Assembly: GCA_016801845.1 (NCBI GenBank)
Contig: CM028912.1
Span: 23,773,501-23,837,500, forward strand
Reading direction: 5' to 3'
From: Polydactylus sextarius
Lineage: Eukaryota; Chordata; Actinopteri; Polynemidae
DNA: 64,000 nt
The notes beneath the pieces were generated by a model. The model made no database searches. It was given only the letters and a program-made list of their open reading frames with translations, and was not told the DNA's origin. This document shows positions 25,422 through 37,832 of this stretch, one piece after another (position 1 is the first letter of the stretch; every line of letters starts with the position of its first letter). The position numbers and the translations under genes are program-made.

Positions 25422-28400
25422 ATGAAGACAACTTCAAACAGTCATAAAGTAGGTAATAAAGGTAATAAAGCTGATCCACATTACATTAGTGAACACATTA
25501 GTGTACAAAGGCCTGGATGAATAGACGATAGCTCAAGAGATCACCATTAAAAGTTGGTATATCTTTCTTAATACCATCTTAAATTGCCTTTGTTGTGCCA
25601 TGACTAAATTTACAAGATCATTTTGCACATGTGGTATCATGTTGTATATTTTGTGGCGTCTGTGTAGGTCATGGTCTGGTCAGTGGACCTGGTGGGGGAG
25701 TAACATGTTCTGTTGGATGACTCCTTCTTACAGGCTCAATTGTTTGCTGATGACTGCGATTGTGAAGTTGCTCTGTGGTATTGGCAAACGTTGTTGTCCT
25801 TGATTGTTGTTGTTTTGTTTGTTGTTTAGGTTTGTCTCAACATGTCTGGAGCTGCTGCACATTCCTGCATCGGCATGTTCAATGTCTAAAAAAAGTCATT
25901 TGAAGAGTTAGATAAAAAAAAAAAACTTTTAATATCAGTAAATATCCTTATTAAATAATGTTACATTTCAGCCCAGTTACAACATACTCAGACTGTGGAG
26001 TGAATTGTTACAACAAATTATGAAATGTTACAACCATTCTTGATCACCCCTATTTAAGTTACTTTTCAATGCACTTTGAGTCTTTTGCGATTTTGTCCAA
26101 TTCATCCATTTGATTTAATTTAGCTGCTGAATTTATTCCTGTAGGGTAAATACTCAGCATCTTTCTGGATCCTGGATGATCTGCTAATTTACCAGGAGAT
26201 GGTGCTATTACTTTAATTTTCCGCAGCAGCCGAGACTGAGTTTGAGAATGTAGGAAGGATTACTGTAACCCTGAAGGGTTGTGAATTGGAAATTAGAGAA
26301 TGAAATTCAAACCGGAAACTCTCGATAACATTTGTAGCTACGGACTCACCAGTCACATGTTCTCTGGTCCTCTCTTTTGAGATACCACCACACTTGAGGG
26401 CCTGTTTTTATTCCTCCTTAGTCACAGGACAGAGAGACCCCTGTCTGTCTGAAGACATGTTTCATCAGGTTTTCAGGGGAAATGTCGCAACAACAATGAA
26501 AAGAAACTGAACAAAGATTTTCAAGTTCTGTTACGATAGAGAAAATCTTGTTAATTGTAATTTTGAATTGACAGCATTAAAATTTGAAAAAACAAAACCC
26601 TGAGGTTCATCTGCACAAATAAAGACACATTTACACGTCAGTGAAAGTAGTTTTGCCTTGCTGCTCAAAGCTTGGTAAGAGAATTTGGTTGTACTTAGTG
26701 AGTAATTTGAGTTTTAAAATCAATTACAGGAAACAAATGAACTAGACCTTTTAAAGCTATTCCTTGATATGCTGATAGTCTGTAGTCTGTGTAGTCTGTA
26801 ACTGTGAAGCGTTAATCTAGTGAGGATGAAGCTCACACGTTGTCTGTAGTCTAATTTGATATGTTTGCCTGACACCAAATGTTCTGTATTAATGATCTAA
26901 CCCAAAACCTTGAATACTTAAACACGCATGATGCAACAAAATTGATGCCTTGGTGAGGTGGTAAACAATCCGTCACATTGGCAGTCTCTTAATGAGCGTC
27001 AGGCGCCACTACTGACGTGTTTTTATCCATATAATCTGAACAAGCATGGACAGCACGTTGTACAAACACAACCGCACCCCTCTGCCCCGTGTAGTTGTGT
27101 TTTTCTCAACATGTCTGGAGCTGCTGCACATTCCTGCATCGGCATGTTTGATGTCTGTTTAAGAAGCAGGAGGCTCAGCAGGCTGAGCAGATGGTAAAAG
27201 TCATACAGGTTCTTCTCTCGGATATTGGTTTGACTGTAGGTAACTGACTTGATTAAAGTGCATGAAACACAAAATGATTCCTGATAGTCTTTGTTTAAGG
27301 TAAACTCCTCAGATACAGTCTCAGCAGTATGACAGTATGTAGTCTCTCATGTCATTAATTCACTTCTGAAACTCTTTCAGTTCAACTTCTTACATGATAT
27401 ATGCTTCCTTATTGTTGCACTATTCATTAAGATCATTCTCAACAGAGTTCTGTCATTCCAACAACTCGGAAATTGTAGTTGAAAACATCAGTTATAACTT
27501 TCATTCAAAAAATGTCAGGTTTAAAGCAGATGTGAGCTCATAGTTACAGTAAATGGGCCGCGCCATGCTTGGTTAGGGTCAAGCTGGATTTTTTTGGGCC
27601 CAATCAAAGTTCAGAGAGCTACCTAAAATGGAAGACATCAGTTCCAACAGCTGAGAAAAGAAATCATGGTGCCAAACCGGCTAGTTGCTTAGTATGCAAT
27701 CATACATATTCTTTTGTATTTTTTTTTGTATTTTATTTTATTTTTCTACGTCTATACATGGTTGCTGGCAGAAGATGATGGTCACTCGCCAAGAGCTTCA
27801 GCCATCTTTGTTTTTACAAGACTAGAGTTTAGAATCTGCCCAGTGAAAGGTGCTGCTCCTTCAGGACAGATGGATCACTACCATGATGGGATGGGCTAGC
27901 TAGTTAGCATGCTAACTTTAATAGAATTAAAGAAGCAAAACAAAAGACAGCTCTTGGCTCTTGACCGGTAAATAAACTGCTTTATAGTGCAAATGCTGGC
28001 TATGTAGCCATAACTAAACTTACATATTGTCACCTTCTTAAAATAATAATCATAACATTTTTAAATTTAAACTGTAAAAACTGAACCAAACATAGAATAT
28101 ATGATATTTATTACACACAAAAAGGTCATAACAATAGATGACTACTGACATACAAATAAAGTTATGTAATATAAGAGAATAAGATCACTTAGGCCAATTG
28201 ACAAACTTTTATTACATAGATAATTTTGAACCTGACTTGACTATCACATTTCATTTGTGTGTGACCTACAACAAGGTGCTTCTGTGTTATTAGTAGCCCA
28301 TGTTACCTGGCAAGCTCAGAAAATGCCGGAAACAACAGGACCCTTTGTAAATTTTTAGTTATATATAATTTTTTGCTGTTATATTATACTTAGAACTAGC

Positions 28401-29929
28401 GGTGATAACAGTGAGCTGGTTAAAAAAAAAAAAAATAAATAAAACTTTCCTAGTTATTTAGTGTAAAAAGACTAAATAACCTAGCCTGTATTAGTAAACC
28501 TCATCACTTACCTTTATCAAAAACTGCCATTTTGATAAAAAATAGCACTTTATATCCTTTTATACACTTTATACTTTAAAATAGCACAAAAAGCACACAA
28601 CATAGCACTTTAATGTACCATCAGCACAGCTGAACACACTCATGAGTGAATTATGGCAAATTTAGCATTTTGAAACAGGAACTTGGGTAAAATGTGCCTA
28701 TGTTGTTTTGCATTCTAGGTTGATTAGATTCTACTTTGTTGATCTGCCTTTATTTTGTGAATGAGACAAAGAGATGTCAGGCTGCACATTTACCAACCAC
28801 ACAACCTATAAGGTTACAAAGCAGTTCGTCATGCATTCCTCTCTGCTGTGACTCAGTGCATGATTGTAAGTCAAAAGTGGCATAAATCAGTAGCAGGAGC
28901 ATGTAAAAGTCGAGGCAATGCACACAAGTTGGTACAGAAACAAAGAAAGTTAGAGCTTGGTTAAAATGCAGCAGGAAATAACCATAAATTGTCTCACATT
29001 AACACAACAGTAAGAGACATCTGGAGTGGTATTTTCTAACTTTCAAATGTAAAAGGTTGCATTAGTTTAGACATAATATTAAACGAAAAGAACGTACAAC
29101 AAAAAATCTGAAGATGTTTCTGTTAAAAAAGTGACAAGGATGATCACTGCATCACAGCTCCTGCACTATACAGCTAAAAATATCTGGACATTTCTGTTCT
29201 GTATGTCAGGCAAATCTGCTCCAGTGAAGAAGATGTCACTGCTGAAAAGCAGCAGAGCAGAGCAACGTCATTTCTACTTCAACACCTCCTACCAGATAGC
29301 CTCAGTCATTACCTCGCCCCCGTCTGTCCTCACCGTTCCATGTTTTTGAACTGTTTCATTTTCATTTCAAGAAGAGAGACAAAGGATCTCCCATACAGAA
29401 ATGTAATCATCATATGTACTTAAATTGAAATAGTGGGACATATATCTATACATATATTTGACTTATATGTGAGAAGATGTGAAGAAAATATTTGAGTTCA
29501 TCCATATACCATACCATGTATCTGCATATATTACAGTATAGTATTTCTAGCATATATGGAGAACTTTAAGTATGAATATGTGATAGACATATTTGTTTTC
29601 CACATATATAATATGTGTATGTAAATTTTTCATTTTGAAATTGTACATTTTTAAAGCTGTGGCACATGACTATGGTACTTTGTGGATGTATTGACCTAGA
29701 TGCCTTATGTGCATAATAAAATACATGTTTACCAAACACCATTAAAACATCCCTGTCCAAATAGTACCACCCACCAAACACCTGTGAAACCCAACTATTT
29801 CAGCCAAGTGAGTCAGCCCCTCGGACCGAGGGACTGACTCACTGACTCACCAACTGCAACTATGCTATTTTATATTTTTAGTTTGACAGCAGGATAAAAT
29901 GTTCAGTTTCTGTTAACCAGCCTGTTGTT
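25422..29929. other. Intergenic, mostly unassigned
   Basis: No gene is supported. A 56-bp duplicate pair lies at 25832-25886 and 27101-27156. Long homopolymers interrupt several places. The tract 29400-29640 is rich in TATA/ACATAT. Open frames here are short and lack recognisable domains. Confidence 0.45.
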
Positions 29930-30182
29930 AGCTGTTAAACAGCTGGAGACTGGAGTCCTGGTTCTGGTCTGCAGTCTCAGTGAGCTTGGTCCCAGTTCTC
30001 CACCTGATCAGAACCACAACTACTGTCTCCACCTGCAGGACGAGACGTGGAGCTGCAGTTGAGACGGGACGAGCTGTGGCTAGCTAGAGAACAGCTGCAT
30101 AAAGATAAAAATTACAATTTCCTGTCAGGACTTTCAGAATAGGACCCAAGTTAAAACAAGAAGCAAAGATGTGTGCATTAGG
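29930..30182. repeat. Inverted second copy of the 4420-4830 repeat
   Basis: The reverse complement of this block aligns with 4420-4830, including 'actgcagaccagaaccag' and the tract ending at 'tgtgcattagg'. It carries only one arm of the palindrome seen in the other copy, so the hairpin is not intact here. Confidence 0.65.
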
Positions 30183-31685
30183 CTGTCAGCATCAAGTTGA
30201 TGTGACAGCCTTTTTTCTCTATGGTGACTGTATATACAACTGATCATGCGATCATATGAGATATTAGATAAATCTATGGGGTGAATAGTGCAGGAACAGC
30301 AGGAAAAGGACAACATGAGCAACGTACGAGGTATAAATTTATGGTCATTAGAGGACTTTGAAGGCCACTATAGCTGGTTCCAGTCTTCATGTTAAAAGAT
30401 TTTTTAACACAGAAATATGAGATCATCCAACTCAGCTGACAGCTTAGATCAACCAAAACACAGGTTAAACTGCATCCGCTATCAAATGCCGGAAGATTTT
30501 GTTGATTTTGATGTTCATGTGTTGTCATGTAAGATGTGGTCATGTACTGTTGAACATAATTTTGATATGGACATTCATCTAGTTGTACCATACACATACA
30601 AACTTTCCTCTGGTGCCTCAGGACAGTCTTCACTTTTTACACTTATGTGGACTCTATGGTTGTATAACAGTACTGGGTTGTAGCAGAAACTTTTCATCCT
30701 GTGTTTCAGTATTGCCCTGAGTGAAACTGTTCTCTTCAATAAATCTTCTTTATGTTGGTTGGTTTTAATCAAAGCAAGCACTGCATTTTCCTCTTTCCCC
30801 CCCCTATACTTTTGAAGGTTTAGGCTTTGATGTGAGAATAGTAGCCGCTACATTAAAATCAGCAGGACGCTCCCAATTATGAAACCACCCCCGCTGGGCT
30901 ACAGGAACTTCAGGATGGCTCTCATCTGAACCTGGGTCAGACTGGTCACAGAGGGCCTCATTAGAGCTCTTTGATTAGTTTCTGAGGGACATGGAGACGA
31001 GTTTGTGTCACAGAGAGCGGGTCAGTTTGACCAGAATGTGAGACATAAGTGTTTCTGCTGCATACAGCATCTGATCAGAACGAAGGCAGCTTATGTCTGA
31101 TGAAGATGAGGTGATTACTCCTGGGACGGCGCATGCCTCTTCACACGAGGAGTGCTTGTTTTGTTCATAGTCTGCCTGAGGTACCATCACACAATCCTGA
31201 CAACTGTAACTAAGCAAAACACACATGGCCGTCATTAGTCTAGTGTTGCCCTTGTACTGCTGTTACACTGTGTTTTGAAGGGTTTAAAGACAGCATGTTT
31301 TTTTTTTTCTTTTTTTACTTTTACTTGGTTAAGTTTCTTTTTTTTATTTATCTGTTTTGTAACTAGAATATTATGATATGTGTCCCAGTGGCTGCTCGTC
31401 TCAGCTTAAAGTTACACCTTCCTGTTAAAAGGGTGGAACTTTGGGTGAAAACTTTTGCATCTTGTAGTGCAGGTGCTGCTGTTGATCACCACTAGTGCTA
31501 TTTCCCAAATGTGACTCCTGCTGGAGAATTGTGAGGTGTGTGTTTGTTATGCTGGAATGAGAGATTATCTCCAGATGTGCCGGAAACAAAATGGTCTGTT
31601 TGCTGAGCAGAGATGAACCTCCTGCTGTCCTACATGATAAAAGCTCAGGGTAATAATGTTTTCAAGAACAAGACCAATTAAAACC
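30183..31685. other. Spacer before the assembly gap
   Basis: No gene can be named. A minus-strand open stretch at 31235-31008 looks protein-like (CQDCVMVPQADYEQNK, then CLRSDQMLYAAETLMSH) but matches no family I know and has no clear partner exons. Confidence 0.35.
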
Positions 31686-32185
31686 NNNNNNNNNNNNNNN
31701 NNNNNNNNNNNNNNNNNNNNNNNNNNNNNNNNNNNNNNNNNNNNNNNNNNNNNNNNNNNNNNNNNNNNNNNNNNNNNNNNNNNNNNNNNNNNNNNNNNNN
31801 NNNNNNNNNNNNNNNNNNNNNNNNNNNNNNNNNNNNNNNNNNNNNNNNNNNNNNNNNNNNNNNNNNNNNNNNNNNNNNNNNNNNNNNNNNNNNNNNNNNN
31901 NNNNNNNNNNNNNNNNNNNNNNNNNNNNNNNNNNNNNNNNNNNNNNNNNNNNNNNNNNNNNNNNNNNNNNNNNNNNNNNNNNNNNNNNNNNNNNNNNNNN
32001 NNNNNNNNNNNNNNNNNNNNNNNNNNNNNNNNNNNNNNNNNNNNNNNNNNNNNNNNNNNNNNNNNNNNNNNNNNNNNNNNNNNNNNNNNNNNNNNNNNNN
32101 NNNNNNNNNNNNNNNNNNNNNNNNNNNNNNNNNNNNNNNNNNNNNNNNNNNNNNNNNNNNNNNNNNNNNNNNNNNNNNNNNNNNN
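31686..32185. other. Assembly gap (500 N)
   Basis: Exactly 500 N bases, a typical placeholder for a gap of unknown size. It sits at the edge of the tandem array, where assemblies often collapse or break. Open frames spanning it are artefacts. Confidence 1.
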
Positions 32186-32280
32186 ACTGCTCACACCTGC
32201 AGGTAATCAGTAGCTCAGGTGAGTCTAGCCGGAAACAAAAAAAGAAAGAGATCACCACCACAACTGCAAGGCCTGTAACA
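32186..32280 (-). repeat. LTR copy 1 (partial, cut by gap)
   Basis: The part of the LTR that survives outside the gap ends at 32280 in 'cctgtaaca', i.e. TGTTACAGG at its 5' end on the minus strand. It is nearly identical to the LTRs at 39201-39491 and 45525-45810. Confidence 0.75.
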
Positions 32281-34412
32281 GGCCTGTCCCAGGAACAGAC
32301 ACCACATCGATCTGCTTCTTATTAATCTCTGGATGACACAAGAATGACAGCGTTTGTGAAGAAAAACAGGATGGCTGACATTTTAGTGATGGCGTTGCAT
32401 ATAGGAGATTCTTGGTGTCTGCACAGAAGGCACAGGGCTCTGTGTTTCTCCCCAGAATGCTTTCACTCATAGTATAAATGGGAGAGGGCCAAGTGAAAAA
32501 ACATGGTTGGTATTATGTCTGTCTGAGCACAGTGTTATATTACTCCAAATATACCTTGCTTGTTAAGGGGCCGCTTGCGAACACACACACAAATCCTGTG
32601 GGATTCAACCTGTAAAAAAAAAAAAAAAATAAAAAAATAAACACAAAAAAGAGCTCCAAGTTTATGCTCGAATGTTAACACACATTTGCATATAAAGTCA
32701 GGCATAGTTCAAAACTCCAAATTTACCAGGTAGCCCGTTGATACAGGGATTATTTCCAATGTTTCTCTGAAGCCTTGGATGATCTCGTAGAATTTCTGGT
32801 TTAATCGAGAAGCCTCTCAAACTTCAATGAAGACAAGAAAGAAAAGCAATATAAATGAAATGTGTGAAGCGACTTGCGTCCAAAATTCACATTATTAGTA
32901 GAATTGATAAATGAAATAAAAATCCTCACCCTCCCTTCTTAGTCTGCATTTCAGGTGGCTTTATAACACAAGGCAGCCTTTTGTTGCCTTTGGTTAATTC
33001 TTGAGGAGCCACAGATTTTCTCCCTGAAATGCAAAAGATCTTAATCACTTTTTAATTCTTAATGAACTTACATCTCATTGACAGCATTGTAATTTCTAAC
33101 AAATTTAATTGCAGTTGTGACATTAATGTATGGGATGTGATCCACTGGATGCACACAATTTTTTTTTTTTTTATTATTTATTTATTTACATCTGTCACTG
33201 ACCTTTGATTGCGGACGGAGGAGGCATCCTCTCAGGTTCATCATTTTCTTTTGTGGCCTCACGGACAAGAGACAGCGGCGGTGCTGGTTTGCTCTCATTC
33301 TTTCTGTGTTGCGGTAGGAATCACTAAATAATAAAATAAGGCAGAAGAATGCGCTCAGTTTTATACAGTGATAAATGTTACCACAGTTATAGTTACCACA
33401 GTTAAAGTTGCTATGTGACTGATAACAGCAATACCTAAATTTAGCATATAAATATGTGGCTTATATTTTCCAAAGGAAAGGTCTAAATTATAAATGTATT
33501 CTTTTTGGTAGAAATAACCAACCAGAATCCATAAGGGCTGATGATGAGGGGAGACCAGGACGGTCCATCTCTGGGCTTCCTTTGAAGACTCAATAGTTGG
33601 AGCAGCGTGCTGAAACATCAGTTGGGACCTGGAACAAACACGTCGGTCTGGCCTGAGACAGACTACTGGAAACTCAAAAGGCGACAAAGCATCTAAGTAA
33701 AAGCGGGTGCAATGTGAGCATCATCATAAAGCAAGTGCCATTAAGTTTTCTAACTTTGGGCACAAAACCTAAACCCCACACAACAGAAAGATTAACTGTG
33801 TGTAGTTGTAGGCTGTCAAATCACAAGAACCAAGATTCTTTACTCTTGTGACAGAGAAGTGAGCTAGGAGTGAGAGAAACAGCAACAGACAAGTGGAAGC
33901 TGAGTGTCAGTGAAATGATGAAAGCTTCTAATGAGAGCACATTTGAGCATTAAAATGTTACTAAGGGCACTGTAATAGTGATACTGTAAGCCAATTTTAT
34001 AAAATAAAAAAGCTGTAAAATCCTGTAAAAATGCTATATCCTTACTTATCCAGTGATAATATATGCCAGTGTGTGCTCCTTTAAATTCTCTTTGTCCAAT
34101 GTTTCTTTCTCTTCTCACCCAGAATTTAGAGCTCAGAAAAGAGTGAACAAGGACACATGGTTCTATGAGCCCAGAATTAGTCATTTTGTGCCATTTATTA
34201 TTAAAATGAACAAATTTAGACAAAAATCCTCTTCAGGATGACGAGTTTGGCACATACAACCTGATCACTTTTAGATAATGATTTGTTTGCTTAAGAAGAG
34301 AGAAGTCCTCAGCCTTGATGAGAGCTGCGGCAGAGGCTTTTGAAAAGAAACAAGCCATTAAGTGACAATACTGAATGTGGTAATTGGAGAGACAAATCAG
34401 TTCAATTCATTT

Positions 34413-34529
34413 ACTATGAGGTTTTTCACGTTTTTGACGACATACTATATACTTTGAGTTTTTTCACATTATTGATGACATACTATACTATGGCGTTTTT
34501 TTTTGCTTTTGATGACATACTATACAATG
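34413..34529. repeat. Minisatellite, ~38-bp unit (copy P1)
   Basis: Three imperfect units of the type 'tttttcac.ttttgatgacatactata' lie in tandem. The same locus in the next unit (41615-41762) has longer units with extra 'catac'/'acta' steps, so the two paralogous loci have diverged in length. Confidence 0.75.
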
Positions 34530-35012
34530 ACGCCACCATGTGGTGGTGCATAGTCAACGCTCAAATTACAATTCTAAGCTGCCTTCACCTGTGACTTTAG
34601 ATATTTTTCTTGGCCTACCACATCTTTCTTTCACAAGGACTGTTCCTGTGGCCTTCCATTTCCTGACTATATTTGTGACTGGAGAAGATGTAGAAAAACT
34701 CAGAAATATAGAAAAAGAAAACAAAGCGATGCACATGGCGTGATTGGCTACTCACGGTTCATACTAAGTTATGCGTTCTAGTTGTACTGTTTATAAACCA
34801 GAGACAGGGTATGAAGATAAAACTGTTCTCAAAAAAACAGAATCTCTCAAAATGGAAAAGTTAAACATTACAGAAATAAGAGGAAAGCTGAGCATATAAA
34901 TACAGTACATGAAATAGTCGCAATAAATAATCAAAGTCTTATTGTCAGTTACAACTTACATCTGATCAGATGATGGACACTGTTCTTTACGGTTGTGATA
35001 GCACCCTTTGAC

Positions 35013-35063
35013 CTGTCACTCTTGACAAACACACAGCTGGGTTCTGGTTCTTCCACTTTCCTC
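35013..35063 (-). pseudogene. NLRC3-like leader exon b, copy P1
   Basis: This 51-bp exon is bounded by CTTTCAG| and |GTCAAAGG and encodes KVEEPEPSCVFVKSD. It resembles the repeated 'PxPSCVSMKSD' exon found before the FISNA-NACHT region in teleost NLRC3-like genes. No NACHT, LRR or B30.2 exon is present anywhere in the window. Confidence 0.55.
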
Positions 35064-35454
35064 CTGAAAGACACAGATTATAATCTGCTTTGTGACCAGA
35101 ACAAACCAGTTTCACTGCTGTTTTGTTCTGAACTATAAGATAAGTGTGTTTTCTTGAAGAAACAACATGTTTCATTAAGTACAGAGTGGATCAATGTGAA
35201 AACAACACAAGATAATACAACCATCAGAGCTGCTTTATGTGTGTGTAGACTCTCAGCAGTGACATGATACGATGAAAAAAAAACTTGTAAGTGAAGAAGA
35301 TTAATGTTGTAAATAAACTCATTTAATAAACACGTGGATAAACAGCTGTATAAATAACTGTCAGTAACATAACGTTTGTGACACGTTAACTCTTTGTAGC
35401 ACAGGAGTGTTGATTTACTAAAAATATTGGGGTGATCACATGCATACACATAAC

Positions 35455-35523
35455 TGAATCCGGGTCCAGGTCCTGGTCTTGGCCCTTGTCCAGGTTCATC
35501 CATGTTGCTGAATGAACCTCCAC
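35455..35523 (-). pseudogene. NLRC3-like leader exon a, copy P1
   Basis: After a CTACAG acceptor the exon encodes SNMDEPGQGPRPGPGPGF with an internal ATG, then a possible donor (TTCA|GTTATG). Short Pro/Gly-rich exons of this type are typical of the N-terminal region of fish-specific NLRC3-like immune receptors. Family assignment rests on the pair with exon b. Confidence 0.5.
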
Positions 35524-36021
35524 CTGTAGAGGAAACACAAATCATTAATATGCACATCAGCTGAAATCTTCCTTTACATCATTTCTGCTGTACAAATATC
35601 AGCTGTGATTGTCTCTTCTTCTCCGTTTCCTATCAGTGTCAGTTAAATACAATCACACAGTATGCAGCAGAAAGCTGCCATCAGCTGCTGTGCTTCTATC
35701 AGTCCACTAGATGGCAGTGTCTCTGCAGTGTCTAACTTTACTTGATGAAACAAGCTGCAGTTGATTCTTTCACTCACAACACCTGGGCCCGAATTTATTT
35801 CACCTCAAAGCTCCAGTGACATCCAGTCATTTCACTGCCACGGAAAATCATCTGAACACATTCTGTCTGCAACACCTGCGCTCTCATGATGATAAACCAT
35901 GAAAATGTATTATCAACTGGCTGAAAGAAATAGGTCTATACTGATATTACCTTTCAGTCTTTTTCTTTATCTGCCTTTCATCTGCATCTAGCCAGCGTTA
36001 CTGCTGTGGTGGAAGGTGTCC

Positions 36022-36880
36022 ACGTTAGCCTCAATATACCTTGAGAGCCAGGAGGCTGCCATTGATCTCCACAGTCTCCACCAAAGTGCTGAGGTCGTTG
36101 CCAGCCAAATCAACCAATGAAAATTGGCCGTGTAGCGAGGCAGCGCGATTATTGCATCACAGAACAATTTGGAGGATTGCGTAAGAAGCGGGACAAGTTG
36201 GTGTTTGCTGAGGTTTGGCCTGATGTTCTGGAAAAACACAAGAGAAGGAAAGACACATTTATGTGTTTTACACATATGTGTTTGAAATGAAACATATTTT
36301 GTAGTTTAAAGTTTTCATTTTTAACTGCCATGTTAAAAGACTTCAACTAACTTTTAGTGCTCCTTTACTCAACAGTTCGACAAAGTCTCTGCTGTGAAAT
36401 TGCAACACACAAACACGTTCCTGTCACAATGGTACCTGAGTGCACTGCCCATGTGTATCGTATTGATGACTTCCTCCGGACCGTGAACACGTGGACCTCC
36501 TCAAGGCCGACTACCTGCACCTGCAGAGCTGTCATTCTCCAGAGCACAGAGCTTGGCCTTTTTTGTTCAGCAGGTCATACACCTGTCCAAAAAGTAGTTT
36601 TCATGTCAAGAATAATAAAAAAAACGCAAATTTGTCAGATAAATATTCTAAACAAACATGTCCATAGAGTTAACAGAGGAAGGTTTTATTACCTTCCCAT
36701 TGTAAATCTCAAAGAAGCTGGCGTAAGCAGAGAGATCCAGGCTACTATACCTCCTGTGGTCGAGTTAGGCCAAAACATCCTGGGCTGAAAGAGAGATTCA
36801 AACCAATACCAGCGGTGTGAAATTTTCATTTCCCTCGTGAGGGAGGAAGAATTACACAAACACCATCAATTAATGTATCC
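36022..36880 (-). pseudogene. Kinesin-13 motor exons, 3' part of copy P2
   Basis: Minus-strand exons: 36783-36681 (ASFFEIYNGK), 36580-36440 (VYDLLNKK, then LQVQVVGLEEVHV in a shifted frame) and about 36235-36022 (RTSGQTSANTNLSR; then LHGQFSLVDLAGND). These match consecutive kinesin-13 motor blocks, including the SSRSH and DLAGNE switch regions. Lesions: one extra A in the AAAAAA run after VYDLLNK, a 1-base insertion after TNLSR, TGA just before the HGxFSLVDLAG block, and loss of about 11 residues after DLAGN where ERGADTSSADRQTR-like residues should stand. No later motor exon follows. Confidence 0.78.
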
Positions 36881-36928
36881 CTGGATACATTAGCACTGAC
36901 AACTCAATTCCACACAACAGACACTTAC

Positions 36929-37016
36929 ATGAGTTTTTCCATTTCCTGTCCTGTCCGTAGGCAAAGCATGTTGCCGTGCAACCTTGAAAATGAACTGTAC
37001 CGAACCGGCTGTGAAT
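36929..37016 (-). pseudogene. Kinesin-13 P-loop exon, duplicated copy P2b
   Basis: A second P-loop exon (nucleotide-binding loop) lies out of order, downstream on the minus strand of the VYDLLNKK exon at 38012-37924. An extra base before the P-loop shifts the frame. It joins 36884 directly, where about 530 bp present in the paralogous segment (38316-38842) are missing. Confidence 0.7.
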
Positions 37017-37246
37017 CTGAGAAGAAGAAGAAAAAAAAAGGGTCAAAATTGCAGAAAAATTGCACCTAAATAATGTTCTGGCTGCACAGTTTCCATTTGA
37101 AAAGAAAAAGCTCAAAAACTAGAGCACAATCTGATCCTTATCATCCAGGAGGAAATTCTTAGTCGGAAAACACTGCTGCAAATGCAACCTTAAAAAAAAA
37201 AATAAAAACAAACTTAGGTGTTTACTTGTGGACCAGGTCACTGGTG

Positions 37247-37539
37247 TGTTACAAACCCGGCTCATAGGGAAGCAACACAAAAGGGTAGACCAAAAAAAAA
37301 AAAAAAAAGATAGTTTCAATATGTTTATTATCTGATGTCTAGGGTCAGGAACAAAAGGGTGGGATAAGCAGCAAAACCTGCTGCCTGGCACACAACAGCA
37401 GGAGGAATGAGAGAGAGACTGAGGCGGTAGGCCGGCCTTTGTAGACTGCTCACACCTGCAGGTAATCAGGAGCTCAGGTGAGTCTACCTGGAAACAAAAG
37501 AAGAAAGAGATCACCGCCTCAACTGAAAGGCCTGTAACA
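37247..37539 (-). repeat. LTR copy 2, with gag/RNase H remnant upstream
   Basis: Minus-strand LTR with TGTTAC...GTAACA ends, an internal AATAAA (minus, near 37330) and a homopolymer. Just upstream on the minus strand (37540-37921) is the same gag-to-RNase H remnant as in the element at 48552-50288. Confidence 0.75.
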
Positions 37540-37589
37540 CCACCACTATAAAAAAAATGGGTGCTCTAAGGCAACCATACCCCAACAAC

Positions 37590-37832
37590 AAACAATAACA
37601 GGGAATTGTTATGACCTGGAAAGGGCATCTGCCAGGACATTGTCCCGACCCACACGAATGTGACAAACCTCAAGGCCATACCCTAGAAGAAATAAGCTCC
37701 ATCTCAGCTGCTGGTTGGAACCTTGCATACTGTTTATGAACACAAGAGGGCAAGCTGAAGAAGTTGTTCCTTAGTTAAATCTTCAAGCAGCTCTTCACTA
37801 GGCTGTTGAAGAAAAGCATCAAGAGTTGCCAT
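37590..37832 (-). mobile_element. Ty3/Gypsy gag-RNase H remnant, copy A
   Basis: ATG at 37832 opens a 32-codon gag start (MATLDAFLQQ...LTKEQLLQLA) that stops at 37734. Further on the minus strand is the end of RNase H (LRWSLFLLGYGLEVCHI and GRDNVLADALSRS). The gag middle, protease and RT are deleted. At about 37922 the remnant breaks abruptly into kinesin sequence. Confidence 0.75.

Larger units (their letters stand above)
32281..35523 (-). pseudogene. Composite NLR-leader / kinesin-13 pseudogene, copy P1
   Basis: Minus-strand order: NLRC3-like leader exons 35523-35455 and 35063-35013, then probable kinesin-13 exons 33303-33203 (RKNESKPAPPLSLVREATKE), 33023-32930 (GRKSVAPQELTKGNKRLP) and 32821-32727 (neck, FYEIIQGFRETLEIIPV). 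Motor start 32345-32281 (EINKKQIDVVSVPGTG) runs into the LTR. KIF2 proteins are non-motile microtubule depolymerases with a neck preceding the motor; the neck and ExxKKxIDVxSVP strand are recognisable. In this copy the neck exon has a stop (GGCTTCTCGATTAA) and the exon at the LTR has lost bases. The rest of the motor is in or beyond the gap. A non-functional copy. Confidence 0.7.

Noticed and set aside
31008..31235. Protein-like minus-strand frame (CQDCVMVPQADYEQNK)
   Set aside because: Looks coding in composition but matches no family I know, and no neighbouring exons with fitting phase were found.
31565..32261. Long open frames across the N gap
   Set aside because: They consist almost entirely of unknown residues; the frame is open only because N codons are not stops.
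35988..36275. Long minus-strand frame NIRPNLSKHQLVPLL and paralogues
   Set aside because: A shadow frame of the kinesin switch I/II exon; the meaningful frame is RTSGQTSANT / HGQFSLVDLAG.
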